The notes under the pieces were generated by a model. That model did not search any database, was not told where the DNA came from, and saw only the letters and a program-made list of their open reading frames with translations. Both the position numbers and the translations under genes were made by a program. Shown piece after piece: positions 58,490-64,000 of a stretch of DNA of 64,000 nt (positions within the stretch are counted from its first letter, which is position 1; each line of letters starts with the position of its first letter). Origin of the DNA: an uncultured Clostridia bacterium (GTDB lineage Bacteria > Bacillota > Clostridia > Christensenellales > Borkfalkiaceae); assembly GCA_944367045.1 (NCBI GenBank), contig CALVWI010000013.1, positions 1 through 64,000 on the forward strand. Reading direction: 5' to 3'.

Positions 58490-58525
58490 GGGCGCCGCCG
58501 CGGCAGATATGCCGCGGCGGCGCCC
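58490..58525 (-). terminator. terminator of the ABC transporter operon
   Basis: GGGCGCCGCCGCGGC and its 15-base complement form a perfect stem with a 6-nt loop, followed on the minus strand by TCTTTCT. Its arm is also found at 17901-17914. Confidence 0.75.
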
Positions 58526-58541
58526 CAGAATTATTCATTGT

Positions 58542-59696
58542 TTACCAAGCGAAATAGATGACGCCCCAGACGTTCTGGCAGATGCCGAACAGGATATAGG
58601 CATACACGATGCCGCCGAGCATAGAGAAGACGACGGACAGCACATCGCTCTTCTTGAGACGGAAGGAATGGCGGTAGACGAAGTAGAGAACGAACGCTCC
58701 CACCGCGATGAGCGCGGTGAAGAAGAGGATCTCCACCTCGAAGGTGCCGATGGCAAAGATGCGGAAGAGGATCGCATACGCAACGCCCGTATAGGCGGGA
58801 ATGAGCGTTCGGTACCCCCACCACGAGGAGGAGACCTGCGAGGCGTTCTCCGCCTTGTCCTTCTCCGCAAACAGCGTGAGCCCGAGGAAGGCGAGGACGC
58901 CCTCGACGACGGGAAGGATGAGCGCGACGATGAGCACGATCTTCCCTTCCAGCTCGCCCTCGCCGCCCGAGGGGAGGAAGTAGAAGGAGAGGCTGTCGAA
59001 GGGATCCTTTAAAACAAAGTCGGAAAAGACGTTGGTGAGCAGCACGGCGGGGCTGTAGCTGAAGAGGAAGGTGCCTAGGGTATCGAAATTGATGCGGTTG
59101 TCGCCGTGGTAATAGAGGTAGTTTTTCTCGAAGCCGAGGTTGAGGCTCGTGAACACGACGGGCAGCAAACAGCACCATAAGAGCATGAAGAAGATGCCGT
59201 CGAACACCGAATTGCCGCGCGTGAAGAGGAAGGCGTTCACCAAAAAGAGCGCTGCGCCCGCAAGGAGAAGCGCAAAGAAGGCGGGAAGATACCAGATGTA
59301 ATCAAAGTGCGCGCCGCGGATGGCGACGACGGCGATGCCCAGCCAATAGGCAAGCGCGAAGGGCGCGAGCGTCATCACGAGCCCGCCGATGATGCGCACG
59401 AGGGTGAGCTGCTTCCTTGTGATGGGGAGCGAATACCAAAGATCGACGCTCCGCTGCTTCATGCGGTAGGAAAATTGCAGCACGGGCGCGACCGTCGCCA
59501 AGATGCACAGAATGGCACAGTAAACGCCCAGCGTGGAATCGTAGAGGCGGGTAGCGCTCGAGACGATATGGCCGTAGCCGGGCGACTCGAGATCGGCTAT
59601 GGCGCAGTAGGCGACCGCGATGACGGCGGCGCACGCCAAAAAGACGACGAGGGGCAGCAAAATTCGCTTGAGTTCGTAACGGATGGCACTTTTCAT
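58542..59696 (-). CDS. ABC-2 type transporter permease
   Basis: The 384-residue product has about ten hydrophobic segments. It starts with MKSAIRYELKRILLPLVVFL and a large first extracytoplasmic stretch, like ABC-2 permeases of YtrC/D type. ATG 59696 overlaps the ATPase stop by 4 nt (ATGA). It forms the membrane part of a GntR-controlled exporter. Confidence 0.86.
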   Translation of the reverse strand: MKSAIRYELKRILLPLVVFLACAAVIAVAYCAIADLESPGYGHIVSSATRLYDSTLGVYCAILCILATVAPVLQFSYRMKQRSVDLWYSLPITRKQLTLVRIIGGLVMTLAPFALAYWLGIAVVAIRGAHFDYIWYLPAFFALLLAGAALFLVNAFLFTRGNSVFDGIFFMLLWCCLLPVVFTSLNLGFEKNYLYYHGDNRINFDTLGTFLFSYSPAVLLTNVFSDFVLKDPFDSLSFYFLPSGGEGELEGKIVLIVALILPVVEGVLAFLGLTLFAEKDKAENASQVSSSWWGYRTLIPAYTGVAYAILFRIFAIGTFEVEILFFTALIAVGAFVLYFVYRHSFRLKKSDVLSVVFSMLGGIVYAYILFGICQNVWGVIYFAW

Positions 59697-60562
59697 TTGA
59701 GATACCCCCTGCTCTTGACTTCGCATAAGAAGAGTTCTTCAAAGTCCACCTTGATCTCCTCGACAAAGAGCGGCTTTAAGGCCGAGAGCGCGGCGATGAT
59801 CCTGTCTCTGTCTCCCCGTGCGACGAAGCGCACGACGCGGCCCTCCTGCTCAAATGTGAGGCACTCGAAGGGGAACGCCTCGCGCGCGAGCGGGAACTCG
59901 AACGCCGCCTGAAATTTGTGCACCTTGCCGAGCGTCTCCGAAATGTCGCCCGCGTCGGCGACGGTGCCCTTGTCGAGGAGCGCAAAGTTCGAACAGATGT
60001 CCTCGAGCTCGCGCAGCGAGTGGCTGGAGATGATGACGGACGTCTCCTCGAGCGCGATGATGCCGCGCTTGAGTTCGAGGCGGGCGAGCGGGTCCAGCCC
60101 GTCGAAGGCCTCGTCCAAGAGAAGGTACTTCGGGCGCGTTGCGAGCGCGAGCGCCGCGAAGGCCTGCCGCTTCATGCCCTTGGAGAAGTTGCGAAGCGGC
60201 ACTCTCATTTCGAGGGAGAACACCTCGCGAAATCGGTCGAAGAGCTTTTCGTCGAAGGAATAGAAGCTCTTGTACAGCGATTTGAGCCCCTCCACCGTCG
60301 TGCCCGCCGTGTAGTAGGGCTCGTCGGGCAGGAAGAAGAGCTCCTTCCGCTTCTTGGCGTTGCCCAGGATGTTCTCGCCGTCGTAGAGGACTTCGCCCGC
60401 GTCGGGGCGCAGGACATCCGCCATCAGGCGCAGGAGCGTCGACTTGCCCGCGCCGTTGATGCCGACGAGGCCGAATACAGCCCCGTCTCCTACACTGAAT
60501 GAAATGTTTTCAAGGACCTTTTTCGGCCCGTAACTCTTTGTGATCCCCTTGATCTCGATCAT
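59693..60562 (-). CDS. ABC transporter ATP-binding protein (YtrB-type)
   Basis: The 289-residue ATPase has Walker A GINGAGKSTLLRLM near residue 36, a signature-like NFSKGMKRQAFAALALATRP and Walker B YLLLDEAFDGLDP, with the H-loop in VIISSHSLRELEDIC. A C-terminal accessory segment follows. ATG 60562 follows GGAG. It works with the permease at 58542, and the GntR protein upstream is its probable repressor. Confidence 0.92.
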   Translation of the reverse strand: MIEIKGITKSYGPKKVLENISFSVGDGAVFGLVGINGAGKSTLLRLMADVLRPDAGEVLYDGENILGNAKKRKELFFLPDEPYYTAGTTVEGLKSLYKSFYSFDEKLFDRFREVFSLEMRVPLRNFSKGMKRQAFAALALATRPKYLLLDEAFDGLDPLARLELKRGIIALEETSVIISSHSLRELEDICSNFALLDKGTVADAGDISETLGKVHKFQAAFEFPLAREAFPFECLTFEQEGRVVRFVARGDRDRIIAALSALKPLFVEEIKVDFEELFLCEVKSRGYLK

Positions 60563-60574
60563 AACTGCTCCGAA

Positions 60575-60922
60575 TCAACGTTCTTGGTACACATCCTCGA
60601 TGAGAGCGAGCACATCCGCCTTGGAAAGGCCCGCGTCGCGGTAGAGGATGAGCTGAGAGCGCGCCTCCTCGCGGACGGGGTCGTGCTTTTTCGGTCCGCA
60701 GGCGAACACGCCCTTCTTCGGAATGGAGCGCAGGATCCCCTCGTCCTCGAGGGCATAGTACGCCCGTGCGACGGTGTTGGGGTTGACGCCCAGCTTCATT
60801 CCAAGCGTGCGGACACTCGGAAGGCGTTCGCCCTCCTTGATGACACCGAGCGTGATGTAGCGCTCGACGGTGTCCTTGATCTCTTCGTAAATACTCTTTT
60901 TTCCGGTCAGAATGATTTCCAT
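60575..60922 (-). CDS. GntR family regulator, YtrA type
   Basis: The 115-residue protein has a winged helix (IYEEIKDTVERYITLGVIKE then LPSVRTLGMKLGVNPNTVAR) and a short dimerisation tail, the YtrA subfamily form without a ligand domain. These often repress the ABC transporter genes that follow, as here with a 12-nt gap. ATG 60922 is chosen; a GTG two codons upstream is possible. Confidence 0.9.
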   Translation of the reverse strand: MEIILTGKKSIYEEIKDTVERYITLGVIKEGERLPSVRTLGMKLGVNPNTVARAYYALEDEGILRSIPKKGVFACGPKKHDPVREEARSQLILYRDAGLSKADVLALIEDVYQER

Positions 60923-60959
60923 GTGCACATTTCTCTGTTTTATCTGTACCTTTGTCTGC

Positions 60960-60988
60960 ATTGTATCATACAGATGGTACTTTGTCAA
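60960..60988 (-). promoter_or_regulatory. gntR-ABC transporter promoter with operator
   Basis: TTGACA (60983-60988), 17 bp, TACAAT (60960-60965). An inverted repeat TGTATCATACA (60962-60972) covers the -10 region and is a candidate YtrA-type operator. Confidence 0.75.
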
Positions 60989-61021
60989 GGGGTTTTGAAA
61001 AAGTTTTTTCGATAAATTTTT

Positions 61022-61047
61022 CGGCGCCGCAGAGAGGTGCGGCGCCG
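61022..61047 (-). terminator. hairpin after leuA
   Basis: CGGCGCCGCA and TGCGGCGCCG form a 10-bp stem around CTCTC-type residues. AAAAATTT follows on the minus strand instead of T's, so termination would be weak or need another factor. Confidence 0.4.
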
Positions 61048-61063
61048 TTCGGAGCAAAAGTTA

Positions 61064-62725
61064 TCAGCCGCGGCTCTCGAAATAGTTGTTGAGGGCGGAG
61101 ACGAGGGCATAGACGGAGGAGCGGATGATGTCGCTGTTCTCCCCTGCGCCCCAATAGAGCTTGCCGTCCTTCTCGACGGCGACGTACGAGAGCGCCTGCG
61201 CGAAGGAGCCCGACGCGAGCGCGTGCTGCTCGTAGCCCGTGAGGATATAATCGATGCCGAAGTACTGTTTGAGGGCATTGGAGACGGCGTCGAGGCGGCC
61301 GTTGCCCGTCGCGGTGACGGTGACACTGTCCTTGCCGTCTTTGATCTCGACGAAGGCGGTGATGCCGTTCTCCTGCTTGTAGTGCACCTCGCCGATGTCG
61401 AAGCGGGAGCGGGCGCTCAGGAACTTATCGCAGAACAGCTTGAAGAGCGCCTGCGGCTTGAGTTCCTTGTGTTGGATGTCCGAGATGTGCTTGGCGAGCG
61501 CGCTCATCGCCTCGCGCATCTTGGAGGGGAGCTTGATGTCGTAGCACTGCTCGAGGACGTACCCCACGCCGCCCTTGCCCGACTGCGAGTTGATGCGGAT
61601 GACGTCCGAATCGTAGATGCGGCCGACGTCGCGCGGGTCGATGGGAAGATAGGGAACGTCCCAGATGCCGCCGCCGTGCTCGGCGCGCCAGTGCATGCCC
61701 TTGGCGATGGCGTCCTGATGGGAGCCCGAGAAAGCTGCAAAGACGAGCTCGCCCGCATACGGCTGACGGGGAGACACCTTGAGCCCCGTGAACTGCTCGT
61801 AGGCGTCGGCGATATCGGGCATATCGGAGAAGTCGAGGCCGGGGTCGACGCCCTGCGAATACATATTCATCGCGAGGGTGACGACGTCGCAGTTGCCCGT
61901 GCGCTCGCCGTTGCCGAAGAGGGTGCCCTCGACGCGGTCGGCGCCCGCGAGGAGCCCGAACTCCGCCGTCGCAACGCCCGTGCCGCGGTCGTTGTGGGGG
62001 TGCAGCGAGAGGACGACGTTCTCGCGGTACTTCATGTGCTTGTGCATGTACTCGATCTGCTGCGCGTAGACGTGCGGCATGGCGTTCTCCACCGTGGCGG
62101 GAAGGTTGATGATGGCCTTCCTGTCCGCCGTGGGCTGCCAGACGTCCAAGACGGCGTTGCAGACCTCGAGCGCGTAGTCTGGCTCGGTGCCCGTGAAGCT
62201 CTCGGGCGAGTACTCAAAGCGGTAGTTCTCCCCCGCCTGCTCGGTGAGCTCCTTTAAAAGTTTCGCGCCGTCGACGGCGATCTGCTTGACTTCCTCTTTG
62301 GATTTCTTGAAGACCTGCTCGCGCTGGGCGACGGACGTCGAATTGTAGACGTGGACGATGACGTTCTTGGCGCCCTTGACGGCCTCGAACGTGCGGCGGA
62401 TGATGTGCTCGCGCGCCTGCGTCAGCACCTGAATGGTCACGTCGTCGGGGATGAGATTTTTTTCGATGAGGGCGCGCAGGAAGGCGTACTCCGTCTCGCT
62501 TGCGGCGGGGAAGCCCACCTCGATCTCCTTGAAGCCGACGCGAAGGAGCAGCTTGAAGAAGTCGAGCTTGGTCTCGAGCGACATCGGCTCGATGAGCGCC
62601 TGATTGCCGTCGCGCAGATCGACGCTGCACCACACGGGCGCGGACGTGATCATGTCCTTCTCCGCCCAGTCCATGCAGCGCTCGGGCGGCAGAATAAACT
62701 GTTTCGTATACTTATTGCTCTCCAT
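61064..62725 (-). CDS. leuA: 2-isopropylmalate synthase
   Basis: LeuA condenses 2-ketoisovalerate and acetyl-CoA, the first step of leucine synthesis. The 553-residue product is the long type (type 2-like), with CSVDLRDGNQALIEPMSLE and SLHPHNDRGTGVATAEFGL. Catalytic/metal histidine residues lie near FSGSHQDAIAKGMHWRAE, and a C-terminal leucine-sensing domain follows. ATG 62725 follows GGAGGG. It is controlled by a T-box leader with a leucine CTC specifier. No leuB-D genes are adjacent. Confidence 0.95.
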   Translation of the reverse strand: MESNKYTKQFILPPERCMDWAEKDMITSAPVWCSVDLRDGNQALIEPMSLETKLDFFKLLLRVGFKEIEVGFPAASETEYAFLRALIEKNLIPDDVTIQVLTQAREHIIRRTFEAVKGAKNVIVHVYNSTSVAQREQVFKKSKEEVKQIAVDGAKLLKELTEQAGENYRFEYSPESFTGTEPDYALEVCNAVLDVWQPTADRKAIINLPATVENAMPHVYAQQIEYMHKHMKYRENVVLSLHPHNDRGTGVATAEFGLLAGADRVEGTLFGNGERTGNCDVVTLAMNMYSQGVDPGLDFSDMPDIADAYEQFTGLKVSPRQPYAGELVFAAFSGSHQDAIAKGMHWRAEHGGGIWDVPYLPIDPRDVGRIYDSDVIRINSQSGKGGVGYVLEQCYDIKLPSKMREAMSALAKHISDIQHKELKPQALFKLFCDKFLSARSRFDIGEVHYKQENGITAFVEIKDGKDSVTVTATGNGRLDAVSNALKQYFGIDYILTGYEQHALASGSFAQALSYVAVEKDGKLYWGAGENSDIIRSSVYALVSALNNYFESRG

Positions 62726-62734
62726 AATCCCTCC

Positions 62735-62995
62735 TCTAAAAATAAAACCGCGTCTCTTAAGGTTAAGAGACGCGGAATACGCGCGGTACCACTCTTATTG
62801 CGGGGAAGACCCCGCCGCTTGACGGATACTTTCATATCCTCTCCCTGTAACGGGGGACGCCGTTCCGCCTTACTCTCTGTTCGGGCGGACCGCTCGGCGG
62901 TGAGTTCGCCTCTACCCCTCTGCCGCCTCGCACCGAACGGCGGCTCTCTGAAAGCAGGAAAGAAAGGTTACTGCTCCGCGTCATTGCGTTATCTT
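62735..62995 (-). promoter_or_regulatory. T-box riboswitch upstream of leuA
   Basis: The leader has the T-box sequence AGAGTGGTACCGCG (complement at 62782-62795). A Stem I region has GAACTCACC with specifier CTC for leucine. The terminator CCGCGTCTCTTAA paired with TTAAGAGACGCGG (62748-62775) is followed by TTTTATTTTT. Uncharged leucyl-tRNA should switch on leuA. Confidence 0.93.
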
Positions 62996-63001
62996 TGTTT
63001 T

Positions 63002-63030
63002 ATCATAACAGATGCAGGCGAAAAAGGCAA
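63002..63030 (-). promoter_or_regulatory. leuA T-box promoter
   Basis: TTGCCT (63025-63030), 17 bp, TATGAT (63002-63007), extended by TGT, on the minus strand. Confidence 0.7.
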
Positions 63031-63080
63031 GCATTTTTCGGACTTTTTTGTGAAAATTTGCATTTGCCCGAGCTTGCCCC

Positions 63081-63446
63081 CTATTTTGCCCTGCAGGCGG
63101 CGCAGATGCCCGAGACCTCCAGCTCGCTCTCCTCGGGGGAAAAGCCCTCGGGAAGGACGGGAGAGACGGCACTCTCGATGTCCCACACCCGCCCGCAGAC
63201 GCGGCAGCGCGCATGGGCGTGCGGAGAAGTGTTGAAGTCGTAGTGCGCCTCGTCGCCGAGAAGGTGCAGCTTTCTGAGCTTGCCGCTCTCGGAGAAGGCG
63301 GAGAGCACGCGAAAGACCGTCCCGCGGCTGACCGCAGGCTCCTTGTCCTTCAGATACGCATAGACCTCCGTCGCCGAAGGGTGGTCGAGCGCGCAGACGG
63401 CCGAAAAGACGGCCTCCTTCTGCGCGGTGCGGCGGCCTTTCGTCAT
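63081..63446 (-). CDS. Fur family transcriptional regulator (Fur/PerR type)
   Basis: The 121-residue protein has the winged helix with HPSATEVYAYLKDKEPAVSRGTVFRVLSAF and the C-terminal dimer domain with metal-binding HYDFNTSPHAHARCRVCG and CAAC. It may sense peroxide, iron or zinc. It follows DUF1292 by 27 nt, as ruvX-DUF1292-fur often do in Clostridia. It may control rubrerythrin, but no binding site was seen there. Confidence 0.9.
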   Translation of the reverse strand: MTKGRRTAQKEAVFSAVCALDHPSATEVYAYLKDKEPAVSRGTVFRVLSAFSESGKLRKLHLLGDEAHYDFNTSPHAHARCRVCGRVWDIESAVSPVLPEGFSPEESELEVSGICAACRAK

Positions 63447-63473
63447 GTGCTCCTCCTGCAGGCAAACCGCCCC

Positions 63474-63818
63474 TTAGTCCTCTTCGTCCGGCTCGAGCAT
63501 CGCCGCTTCGTCGGCGTCCTCGGAATCTTCGTACTGGTTGCAGAACTCGGCGAACACCTCATCGAGAAGGGCATCGTCGTCGATGATCTCGAGGCGTTCC
63601 TCGTCCTCATCGCCCACGAGACGGAACACGGCGACTTCCTCGCCCTCGTCCTCGTCCGCTTCCTCCACATTGAGAATGGGCGTGAAGAAGCAGTACCACT
63701 CGCCCTTGTATTCGATGGTGCCGACGTGCTCGTAGCGCAGCGTGTTGCCATCTTCGTCGATGAGCTCGACGATGTTCTCGCCGTCCTCGTAGTCGTTGTT
63801 CTCTTCCTTCAGACTCAT
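63474..63818 (-). CDS. DUF1292 family acidic protein (YrzB-like), possibly fused to RuvX
   Basis: The 114-residue product starts MSLKEENNDYEDGENIVELI. It has the DUF1292 pattern (IVELIDEDGNTLRYEHVGTI, then VAVFRLVGDEDEERLEIIDD) and a very acidic C-terminal tail. The function is unknown. An AAGGAG site lies 9-10 nt upstream. However, the reading frame is open in the upstream direction into ruvX, so a fused RuvX-DUF1292 product is possible. Confidence 0.87.
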   Translation of the reverse strand: MSLKEENNDYEDGENIVELIDEDGNTLRYEHVGTIEYKGEWYCFFTPILNVEEADEDEGEEVAVFRLVGDEDEERLEIIDDDALLDEVFAEFCNQYEDSEDADEAAMLEPDEED

Positions 63819-64000
63819 CGTTTTTTTCTCCTTTTTGCGTTTTGCAAGGTACCCTTCGAGGATGTACGCCGCCGCGAGCGAATCGATGTGCTTGGTGCCC
63901 TTGTCCTTCTTGGTGCTGACGCCCGTAAATACAAGGTCGCGCCGCGCCTCACGCGTCGTATAGCGTTCGTCCTCCTCAAAAACGGGGATGGAGAGCGCCT
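63819..64000 (-). CDS. ruvX: Holliday junction resolvase RuvX/YqgF C-terminus (partial)
   Basis: The 60 codons within the window translate to TTREARRDLVFTGVSTKKDK, then THIDS-type residues KHIDSLAAAYILEGYLAKRK. The last part matches the RuvX C-terminus (D-x-x-A-A-x-x-I-L-x-x-Y-L). RuvX resolves recombination or processes 16S rRNA ends. The frame has no stop before the DUF1292 ATG; a run of seven A's (63821-63827) is in between. The N-terminal part is beyond the right edge. Confidence 0.8.

Overview
The window comes from a high-GC member of the Bacillota, most likely an anaerobic, possibly gut-associated Clostridia lineage. The evidence is AGGAGG-type ribosome binding sites, a zinc-type S14, McsA/McsB/ClpC, a SigB/SigF-class sigma factor with STAS and HATPase partners, an SMC-FtsY-Ffh set, a reverse-type rubrerythrin and a T-box leader. 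Rubrerythrin and Fe-S Nth fit anaerobic life. I see no mobile elements, CRISPR arrays, rRNA or tRNA genes. Most of the window is core chromosome read from the minus strand.

Layout by region (minus strand unless noted). 1-11,000: start of adk, secY, and the complete spc and S10 ribosomal operons, rplO back to rpsJ, with a 230-nt S10 leader. 11,000-15,800: mcsA-mcsB-clpC-GNAT stress operon without ctsR. 15,800-22,500: an XRE regulator/membrane protein pair behind a probable leaderless promoter, rubrerythrin, HAD phosphatase-argS, and ychF (+). 22,300-31,960: two small genes, a GH36 alpha-galactosidase, two CotF-like small genes, nth, DUF3343 divergent from a cysteine desulfurase (+), a divergent pair of unknown small genes around a 17-bp inverted repeat, an S41 protease, a PucR-type regulator and a membrane protein (+).

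31,990-45,100: a partner-switching sigma operon (STAS, degenerate HATPase, sigma, HATPase), a HAD-IIA phosphatase beside a degenerate dehydroquinate-synthase-fold protein, a His-rich metal exporter with hisC, an MsmX-type ATPase, a LysM protein divergent from a SpoVB-like flippase (+), pgi (+), and a membrane protein with eight cysteine-rich repeats plus leucine-rich repeats. 45,400-54,600: ylxM-ffh-rpsP-khpA and plsX-rnc-smc-ftsY, separated by a 600-bp region holding two convergent structured RNA elements. 54,600-64,000: a CDF exporter, an orphan MazF (+), GNAT (+), citrate synthase, a GntR-regulated ABC transporter, T-box-controlled leuA, fur, DUF1292 and the end of ruvX, which reads in frame into DUF1292.

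The most interesting signals are four. First, an inverted pair of covarying RNA elements at 47,910-48,072. Second, a recurring promoter layout in which the -10 box sits 6-7 nt from ATG-GA start codons, implying leaderless mRNAs. Third, the two-HATPase sigma operon with a SigB-like promoter. Fourth, the in-frame ruvX-DUF1292 junction at a run of seven A's.
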